This document shows, in pieces, positions 1-5,340 of a stretch of 5,340 bases of DNA. This DNA comes from Flavobacteriales bacterium (GTDB taxonomy: Bacteria > Bacteroidota > Bacteroidia > Flavobacteriales > Flavobacteriaceae). The stretch spans positions 1-5,340 of the forward strand of contig JALSTJ010000012.1 in NCBI GenBank assembly GCA_026983815.1, written 5' to 3'. Position 1 is the stretch's first letter; each line of letters starts with the position of its first letter. The notes below the pieces were generated by a model. It saw only the letters and a list, made by a program, of their open reading frames with translations, was not told where the DNA came from and made no database searches. The position numbers and the translations under genes are program-made.

Positions 1-278
1 GTTTGAAATACAAAACCGATTTCTTTATTACGAATTTTTGCCAATTCTTGATCCGAAAGTTTTTCTACTTCTTGTCCATTCAAATGATATTTCCCCGAAG
101 TAGGTGTGTCCAAAGCTCCCAAAATATTCATCAAAGTGGATTTTCCACTCCCCGAAGGTCCCATCAATGCAACATATTCACCTTTGTCTATGTTCAAATC
201 AATTCCCCTAAGCGCTTTAACCGTTTCATCGCCCATTTTAAAATGCCTTTGAATATCTTTGAGTTCTATAATTTTCAT
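1..278 (-). CDS. ABC transporter ATP-binding protein, LolD/MacB/FtsE type (partial, C-terminus beyond left edge)
   Basis: The N-terminal 92 residues of an ABC ATPase are visible; the rest lies left of the window. The protein starts MKIIELKDIQ at the ATG at 278-276. It has a Walker A motif, GPSGSGKST, at residues 40-48, followed by the LMNILGALDTPTSG segment typical of the MacB/LolD/FtsE clade. The last complete codons give GFVFQ, whose Gln is the Q-loop residue. Signature motif, Walker B and H-loop are not in view, so integrity cannot be judged. Members of this clade power lipoprotein release (LolCDE), MacAB-type export or FtsEX; these 92 residues cannot distinguish them, and the permease that would decide is out of view. 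Only 11 bases separate its start from the panC stop, so co-transcription with panC is likely. A possible internal promoter overlaps the end of panC. Confidence 0.93.
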   Translation of the reverse strand, partial: MKIIELKDIQRHFKMGDETVKALRGIDLNIDKGEYVALMGPSGSGKSTLMNILGALDTPTSGKYHLNGQEVEKLSDQELAKIRNKEIGFVFQ

Positions 279-284
279 AATTTA

Positions 285-317
285 CAAATTTAATAATAGG
301 CAATATTATCAATCAAA
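285..317 (-). promoter_or_regulatory. Possible Bacteroidota-type promoter for the ABC ATPase gene
   Basis: Read on the minus strand, 292-285 is TAAATTTG, a full match to the TAnnTTTG box of Bacteroidota promoters. A TTTG at 317-314 lies 21 bases upstream of it, within the usual range for the -33 element. The box overlaps the panC stop codon, so transcription would start almost at the ATPase ATG, giving a leaderless or near-leaderless message. Several such 8-mers are expected by chance in AT-rich sequence of this length, so the call is tentative. Confidence 0.25.
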
Positions 318-1138
318 CGAATATCACCTGCATATACAACGATAAACCCACGGTATTTGTTACCGTTAATTTTTTCAATCGTCGGTTTGAGGTTTTTTTC
401 ATCGGCAATTTCAAAATATTCCAATTCCAATAATGGATGTTCTTCAAATGATTTTTTTACAAATGTTTTAATCTCTTCTATGGAATTTTTATTCCACATT
501 TCTTTTGTTTTCAATAATGTTTTGTATATAAATGGCGCAGCCGTTCTATATTTTTCAGTAAGCCGCATATTCCTTGAACTCATCGCAAGTCCATCTTTTT
601 CCCTGTGTATTGATACAGGAATAATTTCAATCGATATTTGCAATTGCGCTACTAATTTTTTTATGATTTGCAATTGCTGAAAATCTTTTTCTCCAAAATA
701 TGCTCGGGTAGGTTTAATGATTTCAAAGAGCTTTTTTACAATTGTTCCTACTCCATCAAAATGTCCCTGACGATGTTTACCTTCCATTTCATGTTCCAAA
801 CCGCCAAAATCAAATCTTTCACTTACTATTTTGCCGTCATAAATATCTTCCGCATCGGGATAATAAACGATGATTTCGGGGTCTAAGGATTTCAAAGCAT
901 CCAAATCTTCCTTATAAGTTCTCGGATATTTCTTTAAATCATCAGGATTGTCAAATTGGGTTGGATTTACAAAAATACTGACTACACTATGGTCATTGTC
1001 TTTTAAAGATTCTTTAACCAACGACAAATGTCCCGCATGCAATGCACCCATAGTGGGAACAAAACCTAAACTATTTCCCTCGCTTTTTAGCTTTTGTAGA
1101 TATTTTGAAATATCTTTTTTTCTTTGAAATACCTTCAT
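290..1138 (-). CDS. panC: Pantoate--beta-alanine ligase (pantothenate synthetase)
   Basis: PanC condenses D-pantoate with beta-alanine, using ATP through a pantoyl-adenylate, to give pantothenate, the coenzyme A precursor; it is cytosolic. At 282 residues it is full length (E. coli PanC has about 283). Family motifs appear in order: VPTMGALHAGH at 27-37 with the HxGH nucleotide-binding signature, VNPTQF at 57-62, EGKHRQGHFDGV at 119-130, GEKDFQQ at 149-155, and REKDGLAMSSRN at 179-190 containing the KMSKS-like loop. It ends with the expected small C-terminal domain (AGDIRLIDN near 270-278). The ATG at 1138-1136 is the only sensible start; it is preceded by A/T-rich sequence with no Shine-Dalgarno. 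The gene faces away from the half-GT5 gene and is followed 11 bases later by the ABC ATPase. panD, which makes beta-alanine and often sits next to panC, is not seen here. Confidence 0.98.
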   Translation of the reverse strand: MKVFQRKKDISKYLQKLKSEGNSLGFVPTMGALHAGHLSLVKESLKDNDHSVVSIFVNPTQFDNPDDLKKYPRTYKEDLDALKSLDPEIIVYYPDAEDIYDGKIVSERFDFGGLEHEMEGKHRQGHFDGVGTIVKKLFEIIKPTRAYFGEKDFQQLQIIKKLVAQLQISIEIIPVSIHREKDGLAMSSRNMRLTEKYRTAAPFIYKTLLKTKEMWNKNSIEEIKTFVKKSFEEHPLLELEYFEIADEKNLKPTIEKINGNKYRGFIVVYAGDIRLIDNIAYY

Positions 1139-1170
1139 TATGAAAAATTTAACGTGCCTTACGATATTAA

Positions 1171-1205
1171 TTGCTTCAAAAATACATTAAAAAATCGTAT
1201 CTTTG
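1171..1205 (+). promoter_or_regulatory. Candidate promoter for the half-GT5 / lipoprotein / rlmN cluster
   Basis: Positions 1198-1205 read TATCTTTG, an exact match to the TAnnTTTG -7 box of Bacteroidota. The nearest upstream TTG, at 1171-1173, is 24 bases away, slightly longer than the usual spacing. Transcription would begin around 1211-1213, giving a leader of about 20 bases before the ATG at 1231. This also supports 1231 as the start, because a start further upstream would lie before the transcript. It is the only clear candidate found ahead of the three plus-strand genes. Confidence 0.5.
1177..1184 (-). promoter_or_regulatory. Candidate -7 box for panC
   Basis: On the minus strand 1184-1177 reads TATTTTTG, matching the Bacteroidota TAnnTTTG consensus. 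It would start transcription near 1170, giving a leader of about 30 bases before the panC ATG. No well-spaced TTG (-33 element) is evident upstream, which lowers confidence. Confidence 0.4.
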
Positions 1206-1230
1206 TATCTTAAGAACCAAATTCATTTTT

Positions 1231-2052
1231 ATGAAAGGTAAAAATTTTTTAATTGCCTCATCAGGTATTTATCCATATATAACCAATAAAGACCATGCTT
1301 ATTTGGCTTATAAATTGGCAAGAGCTATCAATAGTAAAGGTGGGCAAACACGAATGTTTATGCCACGATTCGGAACAATCAATGAAAGAAAACACCAATT
1401 GCATGAAGTGATTCGTCTTTCCGGGGTAAACATTGTTGTAAATGATGATGATATGCCATTGATTATAAAAGTAGCTTCTATACCAAGAGAACGTATGCAA
1501 GTATATTTTATTGATAATGATGAAATGTTCAAAAGAAAACATATTTTTCAAGATGAAACTGACAAGTTTTTTGAAGATAATGATTCCCGATTGGTTTTTT
1601 TTACCAAAGGAGTTGTTGAAACTGTAAAAAAACTCAAATGGCGACCCGATTATATGGTTATAACAGATTGGTTTTCAAGTCTGCTACCCTTGTATATTCA
1701 TACTTATTACAAGAACGAACCTTTATTCCACGATGCACAAACATGGGTGGTTTTAACCGATGAACTGTTGAAAGATCCTTTGAGTGAAACCCTAGGAGAT
1801 AAACTTGATTTTGATGAAATTCCAAAAGAATTAATCGATAGAATCAAAAAACCCACTGTGGAAAATTTACTTAAATTGGCTTTGGATTATGCCGGTGGAG
1901 TAATTACCAGAACCAAAAATATCCCTGAAAATATCCTAAAAATTATAGAAGATAAAAACCTTCAGATTCTTGATGTTGCCGATTTGGATTTGGAAGAACA
2001 AGAAGATGAATTAAAAAAACGTGTATTGGCTGTTTTTGCTGATAATGAATAA
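1231..2052 (+). CDS. Glycogen/starch synthase-like protein, N-terminal GT5 half only
   Basis: This 273-residue protein resembles only the N-terminal Rossmann half of GT5 glycogen/starch synthases (Glyco_transf_5). Matching landmarks are the first strand and helix with RMFMPRFG at 41-48, RPDYMVITDW at 138-147 where GlgA has PDxxHxHDW, and NLLKLALDYAGGVITRT at 212-228 where GlgA has its AD-x-V-x-TVS segment. The ADP-glucose K-x-G-G-L loop is absent near residues 14-24, the His-x-His before DW is lost, and the whole C-terminal Rossmann domain (normally about 200 more residues) is missing. Residues 50-105 form the INERKHQLHEVIRLSG block that I recall as strongly conserved in the flavobacterial short family. 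Short proteins of this kind are commonly annotated as glycogen synthase, but activity is doubtful. The start at 1231 is preferred over an in-frame upstream start at 1171, which would add 20 unrelated residues and include the promoter box. The C-terminus is highly charged. No signal peptide is seen, so it is probably cytosolic. Confidence 0.85.
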   Translation: MKGKNFLIASSGIYPYITNKDHAYLAYKLARAINSKGGQTRMFMPRFGTINERKHQLHEVIRLSGVNIVVNDDDMPLIIKVASIPRERMQVYFIDNDEMFKRKHIFQDETDKFFEDNDSRLVFFTKGVVETVKKLKWRPDYMVITDWFSSLLPLYIHTYYKNEPLFHDAQTWVVLTDELLKDPLSETLGDKLDFDEIPKELIDRIKKPTVENLLKLALDYAGGVITRTKNIPENILKIIEDKNLQILDVADLDLEEQEDELKKRVLAVFADNE

Positions 2053-2089
2053 GTTAAATGTTATAAATAACCCTCAAAAAAAATTTAAA

Positions 2090-3634
2090 ATGAATTTTAA
2101 ACGAATAATATTCTTTATATCGTTAGTATTATTTATCATCAATACTTCTTGTAAAAAAGATTTTACCAAGGTTGGAAACGGAATGCTTCCTGATCCCGAT
2201 TTTGTAGGAAAAGTTTATGATCAAACTCAAATAACCATTTATGATCAGCAAGTAGATAAAGTGTTTTCTACCAACCTTCCCGTTCATTCAATCGGAATTT
2301 ATAAAACGGATACTTATGGAACTTTAAAAGCTGAATTGGCCTCTACACTTTTGCCCGATTTAACTAAATTTACTTCAGAAGGTTTTGGACAAAATACCAA
2401 AATTTTGACTGCAGAGATTAGAATACCTTATTTTAGTAATAAAAAAATTGAAAATGGTGCAACAACTTTCGCAGTAGATTCCGTTTATGGCAATCATCCC
2501 ATGCACATCAAAATTCACGAACTGAATTTTTTGTTGCCGTCTTATGATCCCGACACCGATTTGGAATCTAAAAGAAAATATTATTCCGATTTTGATTTTT
2601 ATCCTTTTTTTACCAATACTATTGCAGATTCTTTGGATTTTGTTCCGGATTTTTCTCCTTTCATAGAATATGATAGAGAAAAAGACGGAAGTATCAAGTT
2701 GGACGATAATGGCGATCCTCAAGTTAAAGATACCTTGGGACCCAGATTTATTATGAAAGTAGACACAACATTTATTCGTCAAAAAATATTTGATAAATCC
2801 GGACAAGATGTATTATTGAGCAATTCGGCTTTTCAAGATTATTTTAGAGGAATGTATTTTGAAATTATCTCCCAAAATAATAATGGAAGTTTTATTATGC
2901 CAGATTTCTCAAAAGCTGAAATTTTTATTCGTTATACTCATGATATAAACAATGATAATGGTACCCCGAATGATGCTTCTGACGACTTTATGGAACCCAA
3001 ATACGAAGAAATTCATATGAAATTAGGTAACCCAAAAGTGAATATCTATCAAAATAATTTCAGCACTGATATGCAAAATGCGCTTTCCAATAGCGATATG
3101 ATAAATGGTGATGAAAGTGTATATATTAAAGGAGATGCCGCTAGCGAAGCAGTCGTTCATTTATTCGGTGAACAAGAAATACTGGATATCAAGAGTCAAG
3201 GTTGGTTGATTAATAAAGCCGAACTGTATTTCTATGTAGATAATACACCTCCGGGGTCCGATGATTTGTTGCCGCAAAATTTGTTTTTATATGATAAAAC
3301 ACATCATAAACCTTTGATAGACTTTTTTGATGACGAAAATCTTAACCTACAAAATAAAATTTTTGGTGGAAAATTAAAAACAGATGATGACGGAAATAAA
3401 TATTATAAATTTAATATTACCGAACATATTAGAAATATTATTGAAAAAGATTCCTTAAATGTAGATTTAGGATTACGCGTAACAACAAATCCATTAATAT
3501 ATTCACAACCTGCAGTTGAATTTAAAGATCCAGATAACCATAATCCTAAAGGAGTTATTTTGTTTGGAAATCAAACTTCGGATGTAACTAAAAAACCCAA
3601 ATTGGTAATTAAATATACCAAACCCGAACAATAG
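2090..3634 (+). CDS. DUF4270-like exported lipoprotein of unknown function
   Basis: This 514-residue protein has a lipoprotein signal: MNFKR, a hydrophobic run at residues 6-17, then NTSC with the lipidated Cys at 21. The mature part starts CKKDFTKVG; the Lys-Lys-Asp after Cys loosely resembles the Bacteroidota surface-export signal but has only one acidic residue. The body looks beta-rich and secreted, with an early LPVHSIGIYKTDTYGT segment and a C-terminal KPKLVIKYT strand that I recognise as typical of the DUF4270 family in Flavobacteriia. Asp-rich loops lie at 195-209, 285-299 and 432-436. No catalytic motif is seen and the function is not known. The ATG at 2090 is chosen because it places the signal peptide at the very N-terminus; in-frame starts at 2021 and 2045 would prepend up to 23 polar or unrelated residues and overlap the upstream gene. 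The gap to the half-GT5 gene is 37 bases, and rlmN follows 3 bases after the stop. Confidence 0.85.
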   Translation: MNFKRIIFFISLVLFIINTSCKKDFTKVGNGMLPDPDFVGKVYDQTQITIYDQQVDKVFSTNLPVHSIGIYKTDTYGTLKAELASTLLPDLTKFTSEGFGQNTKILTAEIRIPYFSNKKIENGATTFAVDSVYGNHPMHIKIHELNFLLPSYDPDTDLESKRKYYSDFDFYPFFTNTIADSLDFVPDFSPFIEYDREKDGSIKLDDNGDPQVKDTLGPRFIMKVDTTFIRQKIFDKSGQDVLLSNSAFQDYFRGMYFEIISQNNNGSFIMPDFSKAEIFIRYTHDINNDNGTPNDASDDFMEPKYEEIHMKLGNPKVNIYQNNFSTDMQNALSNSDMINGDESVYIKGDAASEAVVHLFGEQEILDIKSQGWLINKAELYFYVDNTPPGSDDLLPQNLFLYDKTHHKPLIDFFDDENLNLQNKIFGGKLKTDDDGNKYYKFNITEHIRNIIEKDSLNVDLGLRVTTNPLIYSQPAVEFKDPDNHNPKGVILFGNQTSDVTKKPKLVIKYTKPEQ

Positions 3635-3637
3635 ATA

Positions 3638-4690
3638 ATGGCTGACAAACCCAATATCAGAAGTTTTCCTTTGGAAGAACTTATCAAAATGTTTACCGAA
3701 AAAGGAGAAAAAGCTTTTCGTGCCAAACAGGTTTACGAATGGCTGTGGAAAAAAAATGTTCGTACTTTTGATGAAATGACCAACCTTTCCAAAGATTTAC
3801 GAAAGTTTTTGGAAGAAAATTTTTCTATTCCCCATATCAAAATCAAACATTTTCAAAGAAGCAATGACGGAACCATAAAAAATGCTGTTACACTTCCGGA
3901 TAATTTATTAGTAGAATCGGTTTTGATACCCACGGAAACCAGAACAACTGCTTGCGTTTCCTCACAAGTGGGATGTTCTTTAGATTGTAAGTTTTGCGCT
4001 ACGGCACGTCTAAAAAGAATGAGAAACTTAACTCCAGATGAAATTGTGGATCAAGTAGTAGAAGCAGATTTACAAAGTAAAGAATATTATGGGCATCCTC
4101 TTAGTAATATTGTTTTTATGGGAATGGGTGAACCTTTGCTAAATTATGAGAATGTAATGTCAGCCATTGAAAAAATTACTTCTGATAAAGCTCTTGGAAT
4201 GTCTCCCAAACGAATTACAGTTTCCACTTCCGGAATTCCTAAAATGATAAAAAAAATGGCTGATGAAAATCCCAAAGTCAAACTGGCAGTTTCTCTTCAC
4301 TCCGCCATTGATGAAATTCGTACCCAAATCATGCCGGTTAATAAACGTCAAGGAGGACTTCAAGAACTTTTGTACGCATTGCAATATTGGTATAAAAAAA
4401 CCAAATCGCGCATTACATTTGAATACTTGGTATTTAAAAATATCAATGACGACGAAAAATCTATAAAAGCACTTGTCAATTTTGTCAAACAAGTTCCTTC
4501 CAAAGTCAATTTGATAGAATACAATCCAATCGATAATAAGGATACTTTCTGCCAAGCCGATAATGAAATTTTGGAAAAATATCAACTTGCACTAAAAAAT
4601 GCAGGTGTTGTTTCCACCATTAGACGAAGCCGCGGAAAAGATATAGATGCAGCTTGTGGACAACTGGCAGGAAAAATGATTCGCGAATAA
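3638..4690 (+). CDS. rlmN: Dual-specificity 23S rRNA (adenine-2503-C2) / tRNA (adenine-37-C2) methyltransferase RlmN
   Basis: RlmN is a radical-SAM enzyme that adds a C2 methyl group to A2503 of 23S rRNA, near the peptidyl transferase centre, and to A37 of some tRNAs. At 350 residues it has normal length. The N-terminal RNA-binding region includes KAFRAKQVYEWLW at 25-37. The Fe-S cluster motif CxxxCxxC is at Cys113, Cys117 and Cys120. The upstream catalytic Cys is 106, seven residues before the cluster as in E. coli, and the methyl-carrying Cys is 340 in DIDAACGQL. GMGEP at 162-166 binds SAM, and SLHS at 219-222 fits the family. All key residues are present. The related resistance enzyme Cfr is possible in principle, but the long N-terminus and housekeeping context favour RlmN. 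The start lies 3 bases after the lipoprotein stop, so expression probably depends on transcription and possibly translation of that gene. Confidence 0.97.
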   Translation: MADKPNIRSFPLEELIKMFTEKGEKAFRAKQVYEWLWKKNVRTFDEMTNLSKDLRKFLEENFSIPHIKIKHFQRSNDGTIKNAVTLPDNLLVESVLIPTETRTTACVSSQVGCSLDCKFCATARLKRMRNLTPDEIVDQVVEADLQSKEYYGHPLSNIVFMGMGEPLLNYENVMSAIEKITSDKALGMSPKRITVSTSGIPKMIKKMADENPKVKLAVSLHSAIDEIRTQIMPVNKRQGGLQELLYALQYWYKKTKSRITFEYLVFKNINDDEKSIKALVNFVKQVPSKVNLIEYNPIDNKDTFCQADNEILEKYQLALKNAGVVSTIRRSRGKDIDAACGQLAGKMIRE

Positions 4691-4727
4691 AACCCAAATT
4701 TAGATTATTTTTTATAGAATTTTCTAT
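4691..4727. terminator. Convergent intergenic gap with weak AT-only hairpin
   Basis: The 36 bases between the rlmN stop and the stop of the pseudouridine synthase gene contain a small inverted repeat, ATAGAA at 4714-4719 and TTCTAT at 4722-4727. With its 2-base centre it can form at best about five A/T-rich pairs. No T-run follows the hairpin on either strand; the T-run at 4708-4713 precedes it on the plus strand. It may help end both converging transcripts, but it is not a convincing intrinsic terminator. Confidence 0.2.
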
Positions 4728-5340
4728 TACAACATCTTCAAAAAATCAACCTCTTTTTTAGTCAAATGCCGCCAATGTCCGCGTTTTAAATCTTTTTTGG
4801 TCAAGCCGCCAAACAATACACGGTCTAATTTGATTACATCATAACCCAAATGTTCAAAAATCCGACGGACAATACGATTTCGCCCCGAATGAATCTTTAC
4901 TCCAACTTCCGAATGCGGAGCTCCTTTTATATAAGAAATATCATCGACAATAATTTCACCGTCATCCAATTTTAAGCCGTTTTGGATTTTCTCCATATCC
5001 GATGGTTTCAGGTTTTTATTGAGTTTCACATGATATATTTTTTCCACTCTATGCTTGGGATGTGTCAATTTTTTTGCCAAATCTCCATCATTGGTAAAAA
5101 GCAAAACCCCTGTGGTGTTTCTATCCAAACGTCCAACGGGATAAATCCGAACAGGCGTAGATTTTTGAACCAACTCCATTACGGTTTTTCGTCCTTTTTC
5201 ATCTTCGGTGGTTGTGATAAAATTTTTGGGTTTGTTCAGCAAAACATAAACTTTTTTTTCAGGTTTTATGGTTTCTCCGTTGAATTGAACTTTATCGCCG
5301 GGTTGCACTTTATACCCCATTTCCGTTATCACTTTCCCAT
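4727..5340 (-). CDS. rluB: Pseudouridine synthase, RsuA/RluB family (partial, N-terminus beyond right edge)
   Basis: This enzyme isomerises a specific uridine in ribosomal RNA to pseudouridine; E. coli RluB acts on U2605 of 23S rRNA. The visible part begins inside the N-terminal S4 RNA-binding domain (VITEMGYKVQPGDKV), followed by VYVLLNKPKNFITT, which opens the catalytic domain. The catalytic motif PVGRLDRNTTGVLLFTNDG has its active-site Asp in the codon at 5125-5123. The conserved SGRNRIVRRIFEHLG lies further on, and the C-terminus is complete (stop at 4729-4727). The reading frame stays open upstream through Gly-Lys to the window edge, and the GTG at 5332 sits mid-domain, so it is not the start. 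RluB is the nearest of RsuA, RluB, RluE and RluF by motif, but the exact target site cannot be settled from this fragment. It converges on rlmN. Confidence 0.92.
   Translation of the reverse strand, partial: GKVITEMGYKVQPGDKVQFNGETIKPEKKVYVLLNKPKNFITTTEDEKGRKTVMELVQKSTPVRIYPVGRLDRNTTGVLLFTNDGDLAKKLTHPKHRVEKIYHVKLNKNLKPSDMEKIQNGLKLDDGEIIVDDISYIKGAPHSEVGVKIHSGRNRIVRRIFEHLGYDVIKLDRVLFGGLTKKDLKRGHWRHLTKKEVDFLKML

Noticed and set aside
3..293. Plus-strand open frame of 96 codons
   Set aside because: It lies antisense to the clear ABC ATPase with its Walker A motif and resembles no protein I recognise.
357..886. Two plus-strand open frames inside panC
   Set aside because: They are antisense to an intact panC and rich in Phe, Ile, Ser and Cys, as expected from the reverse complement of an AT-rich gene.
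1261..1551. Minus-strand open frames opposite the half-GT5 gene
   Set aside because: The plus-strand frame has the recognisable protein family; the antisense translation has no domain or start context.
2021..2089. Upstream starts (2021, 2045) for the lipoprotein gene
   Set aside because: They overlap or nearly abut the half-GT5 coding end and would bury the lipoprotein signal peptide behind up to 23 extra residues.
2375..2806. Minus-strand 143-codon frame opposite the lipoprotein gene
   Set aside because: The composition is typical of an antisense shadow and no promoter box or family resemblance was found.
4160..4585. Minus-strand 141-codon frame and a plus-strand 67-codon frame within rlmN
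   Set aside because: Both overlap rlmN, in which all catalytic residues are intact; neither resembles a known protein.
3638..4690. Cfr-type antibiotic resistance methyltransferase
   Set aside because: Length, the N-terminal region and chromosomal housekeeping context favour RlmN; there is no mobile element or resistance gene nearby.
5330..5332. GTG as start of the pseudouridine synthase
   Set aside because: The codon falls within the S4 domain, the frame is open upstream to the window edge, and the preceding Gly-Lys fits the domain; the true start is outside.
1..5340. CRISPR array, insertion sequence, tRNA, riboswitch or tandem repeats
   Set aside because: No repeated spacer-like units, transposase, terminal inverted repeats, tRNA-like fold or long leader was seen; nearly all of the window is coding.

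Overview
The window is AT-rich, has tightly packed genes, lacks clear Shine-Dalgarno sequences and carries TAnnTTTG-type promoter boxes. Together with a DUF4270-type lipoprotein and a short half-length glycogen-synthase-like protein beside panC, this points to the phylum Bacteroidota, most likely Flavobacteriales. No mobile element, CRISPR array, tRNA or rRNA is visible.

Layout. Positions 1-278 (minus) hold the N-terminal third of an ABC transporter ATPase of the LolD/MacB/FtsE type, cut by the left edge. Positions 290-1138 (minus) hold panC, a complete pantoate-beta-alanine ligase that probably shares a transcript with the ATPase. A 92-base divergent intergenic region (1139-1230) carries candidate promoters for both directions. 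To the right runs a plus-strand cluster of three genes. The first (1231-2052) is a protein with only the N-terminal half of a GT5 glycogen/starch synthase. The second (2090-3634) is a DUF4270-like lipoprotein. The third (3638-4690) is rlmN, the radical-SAM methyltransferase of 23S rRNA and tRNA. A 36-base convergent gap separates rlmN from a minus-strand RsuA/RluB-family pseudouridine synthase (4727 to the right edge), whose N-terminus lies outside the window.

How the genes fit together. panC, rlmN and the pseudouridine synthase are housekeeping genes with intact catalytic motifs. RlmN and RluB-type enzymes both modify 23S rRNA near the peptidyl transferase centre, but here they are transcribed convergently. 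The least understood part is the pair of half-GT5 protein and DUF4270 lipoprotein. The GT5-like protein lacks the second Rossmann domain and the usual substrate-binding and catalytic signatures, so it is unlikely to be an ordinary glycogen synthase. It is closely linked to an exported lipoprotein of unknown function that has several Asp-rich, calcium-loop-like segments. This pair is the best candidate for an undescribed system here, though its parts belong to recognised families and I see no dramatic novel element.
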